Positions 16,921 to 26,900 of a stretch of DNA of 64,000 nucleotides are shown here, one piece after another. The DNA is from Moheibacter sp035515075 (GTDB lineage Bacteria > Bacteroidota > Bacteroidia > Flavobacteriales > Weeksellaceae): positions 1-64,000 of the forward strand of contig DATJBZ010000015.1 of NCBI GenBank assembly GCA_035515075.1, given 5' to 3'. The notes beneath the pieces are model-generated. The model searched no databases. It had not been told where the DNA came from and saw only the letters and a program-made list of their open reading frames with translations. The translations under genes were made by a program, and so were the position numbers. Each line of letters begins with the position of its first letter. Positions within the stretch are counted from its first letter, which is position 1.

Positions 16921-18769
16921 TAAAAATACGTTGATCGCGATGCTCCTGATGGGGGCATTGTTGTTGGGGTATCTATTTTTAAATCAACCTTCGGAAGAAG
17001 AATTAATTGAAAAAGCCAAACAAGAGCAAAGTATCGCTCAAAACCAAACAGCAACAGAAGGAGCTGCACAAACCATTCCTTCTACACCCAGCGTCGAAAC
17101 CAACGATTCGTTGGCGACAGTCGTGAACGCCCAAGACCATGAAATTGAAAACGAAAAATTTACCGTTAAATTTTCAGGAAATGGTGGATACATCAAAGAA
17201 GTATTGTTGAAAGAATACACGGCTTTTGACGAAAAATCAGAAACAGGAAGAGCACCTTTGTATTTGATCAAAGAAGGCAACAACCAGTTCAACCTGAAAA
17301 TCAAGGATACGTCTTCAAGAATATTGAATACCGCGCATTTGCCTTTTTCGCCATCGGTGAAAAAAGTAGGTGAGAAAACCATTGTGACGATGACCACCAA
17401 AGTGGGCCAAAGTCAGTTGGATTATATCTATACGATTGGTCAGGATTTCACGATTGGATTTGAAATCAAATCAATTGGTTTGGAGCATTTGACCCATGAG
17501 AAAACCTTGAATTTGGATTGGAATTTAAAATCCACTTCGACGGAAAAAGGAAAACAACAAGAAAAATATTGGGCGCAAACGTATTATCGATTCAAAGACA
17601 CCAATGATGTGGAGTATGAATTGTTTGGTGCAGACAAGTGGGTTGAGAAAAAGCCAGTCGATTGGATTGCTTTCAAACAACAGTTTTTCGCGTCGATTTT
17701 GTCATTTGACGAAGGTTTTCAAAAACCAGAAGGAGGTTCTCATGAAATCGATGAAGAAATTGACCCCAAACACAGCAAAGATTATTATTTCACGGGAGAA
17801 GTTCCGATTGCTGGCAGTGAGTTGAATTATAAAATGCAATGGGATTTTGTGCCATTGGATTACAAATTATTGGCGTACAACCAATACGAAGGAAAGGATT
17901 TTGGAGAAATCATTCCATTTGGATGGGGCTTTTTGGGCTGGCTAAACAGGAATTTCTTTTTGTTGATTTTCCAATGGTTGGCCAAAATCGGTATCAACTA
18001 TGGTTGGGTAATTTTGTTGATGACAGTGGTTGTGAAATTGGTTTTGTCACCAGTGATGTACAAACAGTACAGACAAAGTGCCATGATGCGTATTCTGCGA
18101 CCTGAAATCAATGACATCAATGAAAAGTTCAAAGGAAAAGACAATGCTTTGAAACGTCAACAAGCAACCATGGAATTGTACCGAAAAGCAGGTGCCAATC
18201 CGCTTTCAGGATGTTTACCTGCCTTGATTCAAATTCCCATTTTCTACGCACTTTTCCGCTTTTTCCCGAACGTGATTGATTTACGTGGAAAATCGTTTTT
18301 GTGGGCAGATGATTTGACGGCATTTGACTCGCCAATTTTGTTGCCGGATTGGATTCCTTTCATGAACGGACACATGAGTATTTTGGCCTTGTCGTACATC
18401 ATTGCGATGGTGGTTTATTTCAGAGTGTCTGGTTCGATGGATAGTTTCAATCAACCGCCACAAGAAGGAATGCCAGACATGCGCATGATGAAATACATGA
18501 TGTATTTGATGCCGGTTTTCTTCTTTGTGTTTTTGAACAATTATGCTTCAGGACTTTCTTTGTATTATTTGGCGTCCAACGTCATTAACATTGCCATCAT
18601 TCTAATCATCAAGAAAGTATTGATTGATGACAAGAAAATTCATGCAAAAATTCAACAGAATAAAGCCAAACCCAAAAAACAAAGCAAGTGGGGAGCGAAA
18701 ATGCAAGAATTAATGGAACAAGCACAAGAGCAAAAAGAATTGCAAGAGAAGAAGAAAAAAAGAAAATAA
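16898..18769 (+). CDS. yidC: Membrane protein insertase YidC
   Basis: 623 residues. Inner-membrane insertase that helps proteins enter and fold in the membrane, alone or with SecYEG. An N-terminal transmembrane helix (13-29: LIAMLLMGALLLGYLFL) is followed by the large periplasmic beta domain (about 60-340) of Gram-negative YidC and the conserved C-terminal five-helix core, including YGWVILLMTVVVKLVLSPV, NPLSGCLPALIQIPIFYALF and the hydrophilic-groove Arg in QYRQSAMMR. The C-terminus is strongly basic (EKKKKRK), which in the family aids ribosome contact. It overlaps pyrG by 23 bp and ends before a strong terminator. Confidence 0.97.
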   Translation: MQKERNFDKNTLIAMLLMGALLLGYLFLNQPSEEELIEKAKQEQSIAQNQTATEGAAQTIPSTPSVETNDSLATVVNAQDHEIENEKFTVKFSGNGGYIKEVLLKEYTAFDEKSETGRAPLYLIKEGNNQFNLKIKDTSSRILNTAHLPFSPSVKKVGEKTIVTMTTKVGQSQLDYIYTIGQDFTIGFEIKSIGLEHLTHEKTLNLDWNLKSTSTEKGKQQEKYWAQTYYRFKDTNDVEYELFGADKWVEKKPVDWIAFKQQFFASILSFDEGFQKPEGGSHEIDEEIDPKHSKDYYFTGEVPIAGSELNYKMQWDFVPLDYKLLAYNQYEGKDFGEIIPFGWGFLGWLNRNFFLLIFQWLAKIGINYGWVILLMTVVVKLVLSPVMYKQYRQSAMMRILRPEINDINEKFKGKDNALKRQQATMELYRKAGANPLSGCLPALIQIPIFYALFRFFPNVIDLRGKSFLWADDLTAFDSPILLPDWIPFMNGHMSILALSYIIAMVVYFRVSGSMDSFNQPPQEGMPDMRMMKYMMYLMPVFFFVFLNNYASGLSLYYLASNVINIAIILIIKKVLIDDKKIHAKIQQNKAKPKKQSKWGAKMQELMEQAQEQKELQEKKKKRK

Positions 18770-18798
18770 TTTCATCCCTTTTTTTTAATAGAAATCAT

Positions 18799-18829
18799 AA
18801 AAACCGGTATTTTTTGAATGCCGGTTTTT
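18799..18829 (+). terminator. pyrG-yidC terminator
   Basis: AAAAACCGG with CCGGTTTTT plus three inner pairs, loop of about 7 nt, then T residues. Confidence 0.85.
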
Positions 18830-18989
18830 TTATGGATGAATTTGAAAATTGATAACCACTTGAGGTCCGAATTCTTGCTGACTGCGATCCAAACACTTTG
18901 CATCAAATGCAAAAGCAATGCTTGATCCATGGTCGAAATTGTCGATTAAATCAATAACTTTGGCTTTACTTAAAATACAAAATTATCTC

Positions 18990-19376
18990 ATGGAACATTT
19001 GACAGAAATACTAATTTTGGCGATGCTTGCCATTGTTTTTTTACAATCAGGATTGGACAAAATCACCGATAGAAAAGGAAATTTGGATTGGTTAAAAGGC
19101 CATTTTGCCAATTCTATTTTTAAAAATGTCGTTGCATTGAATTTGACGATCGTGACGGTTTTGGAAATATTGTCAGGAACGACAGCGGTGATTGGCATCG
19201 TTTGTTTGTTGATCGAAGGCAACTCATCAATGGCACTTTTGTCGGGTATTTTATCCAGTGCCACTTTTTTGTGTTTGTTTTTGGGACAACGCCTTGCGAA
19301 AGATTATGTCGGTGCGCAGACCATTGTGATTTATTTGATGCCCACATTTTTTCTGTTGTATTTATTGACCCAATAA
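18990..19376 (+). CDS. DoxX-like small membrane protein
   Basis: 128 residues from ATG 18990 (MEHLTEILIL). The frame is open back to an ATG at 18918, but those 24 residues do not look like a membrane N-terminus. Four hydrophobic helices are visible, and IVFLQSGLDKITDRKGNLDWLKGHF is the DoxX-family pattern. DoxX proteins are inner-membrane proteins linked in some bacteria to quinone or thiol redox chemistry; the function here is not known. It lies 36 bp upstream of dnaG on the same strand and may share its transcript. A small hairpin (TTTGCAT/ATGCAAA, 18897-18913) lies in the upstream gap. Confidence 0.75.
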   Translation: MEHLTEILILAMLAIVFLQSGLDKITDRKGNLDWLKGHFANSIFKNVVALNLTIVTVLEILSGTTAVIGIVCLLIEGNSSMALLSGILSSATFLCLFLGQRLAKDYVGAQTIVIYLMPTFFLLYLLTQ

Positions 19377-19412
19377 AATGTTTTTTTTATTTTTAAAATT
19401 TAAGTTTCAACC

Positions 19413-21347
19413 ATGATTTCAAGACCAACCATTGATGCCATTTTTTCCGCTGCAAGAGTAGAAGAGGTGATTGGCGATTTTGTGAGTTTGAAAAGATCGG
19501 GTAGCAATTTGAAAGGGCTTTCTCCTTTTGCAGATGAGCGAACGCCTTCTTTCATGGTTTCGCCTGCCAAGCAAATTTGGAAAGATTTCTCTACTGGGAA
19601 AGGTGGCAATGTGGTGACTTTTTTGATGGAACACGAGCAGTTTACCTATCCAGAAGCTTTGCGCTGGTTGGCCAAACGTTACAACATTGAAATTGAATCT
19701 GAACGGGAGCAAACCGATGAGCAGAAAGAGGAATTGAAATTAAGGGAAAGTCTGTACATCGTTTCAGAATTTGCCAAAAAATATTTCATCGAACAATTGC
19801 ATGAATCGGAGGAAGGAAGAAACATCGGTTTGAGTTATTTCAAAGAAAGAGGATTTTCGGCTGAAATCATTCAAGCGTTTGAATTGGGGTATTCACCCAA
19901 ACAAAGGAACGCGCTGACCGAAGCTGCGGAAAAAAAAGGATACAGCCAGACGATTTTGGAAGCGGCGGGTTTGTCGATGTATAAAGAAGGATTGCCTGGC
20001 ATTGATCGTTTTCGCGAACGGGTGATGTTTCCGATTCAGAGTTTTTCTGGTCGAACTTTGGGTTTTGGTGCGCGCATTTTAAGAAATGACCTCAAAACCG
20101 CCAAATATTTGAATTCGCCAGAAACGGAAATTTACCAAAAAAGTAAAATTCTCTATGGCATTTACCAATCTAAACAAGCGATTTTAAAGGAAAACGAATG
20201 TTTGTTGGTCGAAGGTTATACCGATGTGATTTCATTGCACCAAGCCGGTGTGAAAAACGTGGTGTCGAGTTCTGGTACGGCTTTGACGCCAGAGCAAATT
20301 CGTTTGATCAAAAGGTTGACGCCCAATGTGGTGTTGATTTATGACGGAGACGAAGCGGGGATTCGGGCTTCTTTTAGAGGAATTGATTTGATTTTAGAGC
20401 AAGAGTTGAACGTCAAAGTTTTGTTGTTGAAAGACGGCGATGATCCGGATTCTTTTGCCAAAAAACACAATTCTGAAGAAATCCAACAGTACATTCAAGA
20501 AAATGCCACTGATTTTATTCGTTTCAAATGCAATGTATTGCTGAAAGATGCAGCAAATGATCCAGTAAAAAAGACAGAATTGATTCGCGACATCATTCAA
20601 AGCATTGCATTGATTCCCAATGTGATCCAACGGGAATTGTACATCCAAGAAGCTTCCAAGTTGATGGACGTGCGCGAGGAAATCATGTTCAAGGAGCTCG
20701 ATCAAGCGATGCAGCGCACACAGAACGAGCGAAAACCCAACCAAAGACCTGCTTCAGCTGAACCAACGATGGATTTGGTGAAAAAAGAAGCCATCAGCAT
20801 TGATCGACAAGCAGTCATTGAAGAGGAATTGATTCGTTTGATCATGCAATTTGGTGATTTGTTGATTGAGTTGAAAGACGAAGCAGGTGAGTTGTACCAA
20901 ACGACAGTGATTGAAGAGATTTTGCACCATCTTGACGGCAGTGGCTTGCGCATGAGCAATGTGGTGTACCAATCGATTGTGGAAGATGTAAAATTGGGAT
21001 TTGAGGCTGGTGAATTGCGCGCTGGAGATTTCTTTGTCAAATTATTTGACCAAGACAAAACAGAAATCGCTTCCGAGTCGATGATGGACAAATATCATTT
21101 GAGTGAAAATTGGCAAAAGAAAATGAACATTCATGTGCAAACCATCGAATCCAATATCGCCAAGGATGTGTCCGATACCATTTTGCGCTTCAAAGCAATT
21201 TATGTGGAAGATGCCATCAAAGAATTCTCCAATATCTTGAAAGATGATGGTGTGGTGGGCGAATTGAGGAATGAACAAATCGAGAAAGTCATGAAATTGA
21301 TCCAAGCCCGTGCAGCAATTTTCAAAGCCTTGAATCGGGTGATTTGA
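19413..21347 (+). CDS. dnaG: DNA primase with zinc-ligand-free N-terminal domain
   Basis: 644 residues. Makes RNA primers for replication at the fork. The N-terminal domain aligns with the CHC2 zinc-binding fold (GLSPFADERTPSFMVSPAKQ, FLMEHEQFTYPEALRWLA), but all four metal ligands of typical DnaG are replaced: S37, A40, D58 and T61 stand where Cys, His, Cys and Cys are expected. The catalytic core (PGIDRFRERVMFPIQSFSGR) and TOPRIM motifs (LVEGYTDVISLHQAGVKN; IYDGDEAGIRAS) are intact, and a C-terminal helicase-binding region is present. From memory, ligand loss is common in Flavobacteriia, so this is probably a functional lineage variant rather than decay. Confidence 0.96.
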   Translation: MISRPTIDAIFSAARVEEVIGDFVSLKRSGSNLKGLSPFADERTPSFMVSPAKQIWKDFSTGKGGNVVTFLMEHEQFTYPEALRWLAKRYNIEIESEREQTDEQKEELKLRESLYIVSEFAKKYFIEQLHESEEGRNIGLSYFKERGFSAEIIQAFELGYSPKQRNALTEAAEKKGYSQTILEAAGLSMYKEGLPGIDRFRERVMFPIQSFSGRTLGFGARILRNDLKTAKYLNSPETEIYQKSKILYGIYQSKQAILKENECLLVEGYTDVISLHQAGVKNVVSSSGTALTPEQIRLIKRLTPNVVLIYDGDEAGIRASFRGIDLILEQELNVKVLLLKDGDDPDSFAKKHNSEEIQQYIQENATDFIRFKCNVLLKDAANDPVKKTELIRDIIQSIALIPNVIQRELYIQEASKLMDVREEIMFKELDQAMQRTQNERKPNQRPASAEPTMDLVKKEAISIDRQAVIEEELIRLIMQFGDLLIELKDEAGELYQTTVIEEILHHLDGSGLRMSNVVYQSIVEDVKLGFEAGELRAGDFFVKLFDQDKTEIASESMMDKYHLSENWQKKMNIHVQTIESNIAKDVSDTILRFKAIYVEDAIKEFSNILKDDGVVGELRNEQIEKVMKLIQARAAIFKALNRVI

Positions 21348-21727
21348 TTGTTTAATTTGAGTACATTGTACAGCGTAAAAAGTACAGGGGATCAGGTGTC
21401 AAGTTGATTTACTTTGCCAAATATTGTTGACCGTTTTGGTGGAATTGAAGGACTTAGAAGCCAGAAATTAGGCATTACAAATTGAATGTCTTTGTTTTAT
21501 TCATGGCTTATCTTTGAAAATACTTGATTCAAGATGCAATATTTTTTTAACGTGGTTTTGCTTAATATTTTCTGATGCCTTAATGTTAGAAATTGACGCT
21601 GATTGTCAGGTATGGCTATGAATCATTCAAAAATCAGGATTCAGCATTCAAAATATTAATTAATCTCTTGGCTCCATTCTTGAAGAAAGGCTTGGAAGCT
21701 TGTTTTTATTGCAAAGGGCTTCAAGCC
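21348..21727. other. Gene-free 380 bp with an orphan -7 box and a stem-loop
   Basis: No credible ORF. It holds a palindrome GTACA-T-TGTAC (21361-21371), a plus-strand TATCTTTG box (21509-21516), and a 12-bp stem with one bulge, arms 21687-21699 and 21718-21729, that overlaps the stop codon of the SPOR gene. Box and stem together could delimit a short RNA of about 200 nt; no T run follows the stem, so this is weak. Confidence 0.35.
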
Positions 21728-22219
21728 TTAAATCGCTTTTCGACACCAAACCCTGTATTGAACGGCGAAGGCACCTGAGTAATTCCTTTTGATGCTTCTT
21801 AAATCATTGTTGGCAGAAGCTCTTGTAAAATAATCTCCAACCAAAATTCGGTAATCAGGACTGGCATAAATCAACTCTGGTGATAAGTTCGGATGTGATT
21901 TTCTAAAATCATCCATCACCTTGTTGGCCGCATTTCTGTCTTTGGTATAAAAAATCTGAATTTTGTAGCCCATGATTTTTTGTTGCTTGGCACAACGGTC
22001 CGCAGGAGATAGAAGTGTAGGCGGTTTGGGTTCATTTCTCACGCACACACTTTTTTCTTTGGCGCGCAGGATATTTTCTAATTTTTTATCGAGAATGATA
22101 TTGGCCTCGCCACCACTGATAGAATCTTTGTAGCTCCAAGTATTGGGAATAGGGTTGTTGGATTGTGCGGAAATTTGCAAACTAACCAAGGCACAGATAA
22201 TGATGAAAAATTGATTCAT
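21728..22219 (-). CDS. SPOR-domain protein, secreted
   Basis: 163 residues with a signal peptide (MNQFFIIICALVSLQISAQ). The C-terminal ~75 residues look like a SPOR repeat: KIMGYKIQIFYTKDRNAANKV, FRKSHPNLSPELIYASPDYRILVGDYFTRASA. SPOR domains bind denuded glycan strands of peptidoglycan at division sites, so a periplasmic cell-wall role is likely. Two Cys in the linker (CVRNE..., DRCAKQQ) and one near the C-terminus could form disulphides. It is transcribed away from the act operon, with a TATATTTG box at 22251-22244. Confidence 0.8.
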   Translation of the reverse strand: MNQFFIIICALVSLQISAQSNNPIPNTWSYKDSISGGEANIILDKKLENILRAKEKSVCVRNEPKPPTLLSPADRCAKQQKIMGYKIQIFYTKDRNAANKVMDDFRKSHPNLSPELIYASPDYRILVGDYFTRASANNDLRSIKRNYSGAFAVQYRVWCRKAI

Positions 22220-22243
22220 AATTCAAATATGGTGATTTTTTTA

Positions 22244-22251
22244 CAAATATA
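22244..22251 (-). promoter_or_regulatory. -7 box of the SPOR gene
   Basis: TATATTTG on the minus strand, predicted start about 20 nt before the ATG at 22219. Confidence 0.55.
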
Positions 22252-22434
22252 GGTCAGTTTCTAAATTTGAATACAGAAAAATATAAAAAGTAGAATTCGC
22301 TACGATTTGGGAAACTTTTGAAATTGGATTGATATACTGATAGTTCAATAGACTCGTTATTTAGAAGCATTTTAAATTAGATGAAACCATGAAGTTCCTG
22401 CCTTGTTTTTTGTGTTTTTATTAAGGTTTGAGCC

Positions 22435-22442
22435 TATTTTTG
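22435..22442 (+). promoter_or_regulatory. act operon -7 box
   Basis: TATTTTTG with a TTTG 22 bp upstream (22409-22412). The 15 nt from 22434 are identical to the purA promoter. It predicts a leader of about 50 nt before actA. Confidence 0.65.
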
Positions 22443-22498
22443 TGCAGTTAAATAGAAAATTTAACATTTGTAACCGAACACATATCAATGTTTAGTAA

Positions 22499-23917
22499 AT
22501 GAAGTCACAAATACTTTACAAATCGAAATTTTGGAATTTGGCTATATTTTTAGTCATTTTTTCATTTTCTTATGCTCAAGATGAAATCAATGGAGATGTT
22601 GGTAACGGCTATGATTTGTTTCAAGCAAATTGTACGGCCTGTCACCAAATTGACGGGAAATTTGTCGGACCGGAGTTAAGAAATGTTGTTGATCGCGTAA
22701 AAGAAGAGGGTGGGGTAGGCAGAGAATGGCTACACGCTTGGATCAAGGACAACCAATCGCTTAGAGAGTCTGGCGATGCTTATGCTATCAAAGTTTTTGA
22801 GGACAACAATCAGTTGCCAATGAATTTATTTCCCGCTTTGAGTGAGCAGGATATTGATGATATTTTGGCATACACGAGTGATCCAGAAGCAGGGCAGTTA
22901 GCTTATGAAGAAGCTAAAAAACAAAAAGCAGCAGCTGCGGCGGCTGCGGCAGCGGCGAAACAAGCAGGTGGTGGCACCAATGGTGTAGTCATTGTTGGTT
23001 TCTTTATCTTGGCCGTGATGTTGATTTGGATTTTGGTTCGTTTGAATCAATTGGCGAAATTGACCCGTGAAGGCGAATATGAAGAGACTGAGTCGATGAA
23101 TTTGGCTGATTGGATCGAAAAATACAATACGGTTTTCAAAGCTGGATTAGGCGCTTTGACTTTGTTGGCCATGTATGGATTGTGGTCTTTCATGATCGGA
23201 ATTGGCGTTGATAAAGGATATGAGCCAGAACAGCCCATTTATTTTTCACACCAAATCCACGCAGGCGTACAAGGTATCGATTGTCAAATGTGTCACAGCA
23301 GTGCGAAATATGGAAAGGTATCAGGGATTCCTTCACCAGATTTGTGTATGAACTGTCACAAGACCATCAAAGAATATAAAGGAGATTACTATGAGGAAGC
23401 TTTGGTAACCAGTGGGCAATTTTCCAATGGAGAAGAGGTGAGAGCTTTTTATACAGAGCAGATTCAGAAAATGTACAGCGCCATCGGATGGGATCCCAAC
23501 ACCAATCAATATACAGGTGAGCAAAAACCTATCGAGTGGGTGAGAATTCACAACATGCCAGATTTTGTTTACTTTAGCCACCAACAGCACGTGGTAGCGG
23601 GAGAGAAAGCGATTTTGAAAGCAATTTCAGAAGGGACGATTCCCAATGCGGAAGAGTTGAATTTACCGGGCAATAGTCAAGTTTGTTTTGCTTGTCACGG
23701 GGATGTTACCCAAATGGACGAGTTGAAAATGGCAAATGATTTCACGATGGGATGGTGTATTGAATGTCACCGAACCACGGAAGTAGATATGTCAAATGAG
23801 TACAACAACCAATATTATGCTGAACTTCATGAGAAGTTGAAAAAAGAATATGGGGAAGGTACCAAGATTACGGTAGATGCTATCGGAGGTATGGAATGTG
23901 CAAAATGTCATTATTAA
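22499..23917 (+). CDS. actA: Alternative complex III subunit A, hexahaem cytochrome c
   Basis: 472 residues. Signal/anchor segment, then a mono-haem class I cytochrome c domain (CTACH at residue 46, with Met-containing NQLPMNLFPALSEQDIDDIL), an Ala/Lys-rich linker, two transmembrane helices (about 160-180 and 215-235) and a multihaem domain with five CXXCH motifs: CQMCH (262), CMNCH (283), CFACH, CIECH and CAKCH at the C-terminus. Six haem sites in all; the characterised Rhodothermus ActA is pentahaem, so the N-terminal domain looks like a fused extra cytochrome. Electron-carrying subunit of the quinol oxidoreductase that replaces bc1. First gene of actABCDEF. Confidence 0.95.
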   Translation: MKSQILYKSKFWNLAIFLVIFSFSYAQDEINGDVGNGYDLFQANCTACHQIDGKFVGPELRNVVDRVKEEGGVGREWLHAWIKDNQSLRESGDAYAIKVFEDNNQLPMNLFPALSEQDIDDILAYTSDPEAGQLAYEEAKKQKAAAAAAAAAAKQAGGGTNGVVIVGFFILAVMLIWILVRLNQLAKLTREGEYEETESMNLADWIEKYNTVFKAGLGALTLLAMYGLWSFMIGIGVDKGYEPEQPIYFSHQIHAGVQGIDCQMCHSSAKYGKVSGIPSPDLCMNCHKTIKEYKGDYYEEALVTSGQFSNGEEVRAFYTEQIQKMYSAIGWDPNTNQYTGEQKPIEWVRIHNMPDFVYFSHQQHVVAGEKAILKAISEGTIPNAEELNLPGNSQVCFACHGDVTQMDELKMANDFTMGWCIECHRTTEVDMSNEYNNQYYAELHEKLKKEYGEGTKITVDAIGGMECAKCHY

Positions 23918-23939
23918 TATAAATTTAAGAGAGGTATAA

Positions 23940-26900
23940 ATGTCTTCTAAAAAAATATATTGGAGAAGTATTGAGGAGTTAAACAATCCAGAGTTAACGA
24001 ATCAATTAGCGTCAAAAGAATTTGCAGAAGAGCTTCCTGTTGAAGATCTTTTAGGAAATAAATTAGCGATGGAAGGAACGCAAACTTCCCGTCGTGACTT
24101 TTTAAAGCTTTTAGGTTTCAGTACAGCAGCGGTGACGTTGGCTGCCTGTGAGCAACCGATTGTGAAATCGATTCCTTACGTGGTGAAACCAGAGTCAATT
24201 ACGCCAGGTGTACCGACTTGGTATGCATCTACTTATTTCGATGGGTATGACTATGCGAGCGTATTGGTTAAAACAAGAGAAGGTCGTCCCATTAAAATCA
24301 ATGCCAACCGTGCTGCACAGCACTTCGGAACTACCAATGCCAGAGTACAAGCAGGAATTCTTTCTTTGTACGATTCTGACAAAGTCAGAGGCCCATTGGT
24401 GAAAGGCGCTGAAGGATTCAAAGCGATGCCTTGGAACGAATTGGACGAGCAAGTGTTGGCGAAATTGAAAGCAGTAGGCGGAAAGAAAATCGTGATTTTG
24501 ACGTCTTCTTTGCCCAGCCCAACGACCAAGAAGTTGATTGAAGAGTTTAAAGCAAAATACCCAACTGCCCAGCATGTAATTCATGATGCAGTGGATTATT
24601 CACCCGCTTTAAATGCAGCAGAAAAAATATACGGACAAAGAGTTTTGCCACATTATGATTTATCCAAAACAGAATTGGTTGTTGGTTTCAACGCCGAGTT
24701 TTTGGATGATTACAATGGTGGAGGAATGGGGAATGGTTATGCGAAAGCACGCAAACCAGGCAATAAGATGTTGCGCCATATCCAAGTAGAATCGAACTTG
24801 TCCATGACAGGAGCCAATGCGGATACGCGCCATCCAATGAAACCTACTGAAGTTCTGAAAACTTTGGCGGAGGTTTACAAAGGATTGACGGCTTCTACTT
24901 CAAATAAAATTGCCCAAGAAATTGTGGCAGAAATCAAAGCAAAAGGAAGCAAAGCATTGGTTTTGGCCGATGGAAATTCACAAGCATTTGAATTGTGTTT
25001 TGCCATCAACCAAATCATCGGTTCCGAGGCCGTTTCTAAAGACAAAGCCATTTTGTTGAAAGAAGGCAATGCCCAAGATTTCAATGCGTTTTTAAATGAA
25101 GCCAAAGCAGGAAATGTAGGTGCTTTATTGACTTTCCAAGCAAATCCAATTTACAACCACCCGAAATCAAAAGAGTTGGCAGCAGCCTTTTCGAAAATCG
25201 GATTGAAAGTGGCCATGTCAGAAAAGCTGGATGAAACTGCTCGTTTGATGGACTTTGTTGCGCCTGTTCCACATGTTTTGGAATCATGGAACGACATACA
25301 GCCGATGACCGGAGTTTATGCATTGCAACAACCGACCATTCAAAGAATATTCTATACCCGTCAATTCCAAGATTCATTATTGACATGGATGAAAGACAGT
25401 GTAGATGCGAATGCTTCGGAAGTGGATGCTTTGAACCAAGATCCAGACAAAGTAGAGTTGATGATGCCAAAAACATCTTACCAACAACCTGCTACTGAAT
25501 TTTACAAATATTTGAAAGACAATTGGGAAACCAATATTCTTTCAAAAATGGGATACAGCTTTAACCAAGCTTTGTACAATGGGTACAATGAAACTAATGA
25601 AACGATTAATTTGAGCGGTTCAACCAATGCAGATGCAGCGGCTGATCAATTGAGCAAAGTAGCTGTTTCAGAGTGGGAATTGCAATTGTACACTTCTAAC
25701 TCAATGGGAGACGGTACGCAAGCCAACAACCCTTGGTTGCAGGAATTACCAGATCCAATTACCAGAACTTCTTGGGACAACTATATTACGTTGAACCCCA
25801 ATGATGCTGAAAAGTTGAACATTAAAATGGTGGACAATGCGAACGTGAAAAACGGGCGTATGCAATATAATGGAAACTATGTGAGCTTAACTGCCAACGG
25901 AGTAACCATCGAAGAGGTTCCTGTATTCATCCAACCAGGACAAGCCATCGGTACGATTGGTTTGGCTTTAGGATATGGAAGAATCAATGGCGGAAAAGTC
26001 TGCAATGAATTGGGGGTGAATGCTTATCCTTTGTTCAAAGATGGAAACTTGACTGTTGGGAAAGTTGAAATGTCTCAAGCGATTGCTGGAAAGAAACATG
26101 AGTTTGCCAGCATGCAGATGCAAAACACTTTGATGGGACGTTATGAAATTGCACGTCAAGCTTCTTTGGAAGATTTCATCAATGTGCCTGCAGAAGAGTG
26201 GAACAAACAATCCGTGATGCCAACTTGGCGAGGAGTTTCTCCTGAGAATGAGGTGGATTTGTGGAGAGGATTTGACCGTTCTACTGGACCGCACTTTAAC
26301 TTGTCCATTGATTTGAATGCTTGTACTGGTTGTGGTGCTTGTATCGTAGCTTGTCAAGCAGAAAACAATACGGCAGTTGTGGGGAAAGAAGAAATGAGAA
26401 TGTCCCGTGATATGTATTGGTTGAGAATTGACCGTTACTATTCAGACGTTACCCAGAACTTGAGAACGCAAAAAGTAGCTTTAGAAGGTGAACAAGCTTT
26501 ACCAGCTTATGCAACTTCCGAAGAAGCTAAAGCAGCAGCTAAACCAATGACAGAAGGCGAGCAGTATAAGTTGTTGATCAAACCAGGGGCAGAGAATCCA
26601 GATGTGATTTTCCAACCGATGTTGTGTCAGCATTGTAACCATGCACCTTGTGAAACGGTTTGTCCAGTTGCAGCTACATCACATGGTCGTCAAGGTCAAA
26701 ACATGATGGCGTATAACCGTTGTGTTGGAACGCGCTACTGTGCAAACAACTGTCCTTATAAAGTAAGAAGATTTAACTGGTTCAACTATGCGTTGAATGA
26801 TAAATTTGATTACAATATGAACGATGATTTGGGAAGAATGGTATTGAACCCAGATGTAGTTGTTCGTTCAAGAGGAGTGATGGAAAAATGTTCACTTTGT

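Noticed and set aside
19413..19640. Loss of DnaG zinc ligands as a sign of a pseudogene
   Set aside because: The frame is intact over 644 codons, the catalytic motifs are preserved, and I recall the same loss in other Flavobacteriia.
21593..21778. 61-codon open frame after dnaG
   Set aside because: Starts at a non-ATG codon, has no plausible ribosome-binding site, and runs into the SPOR gene on the other strand.
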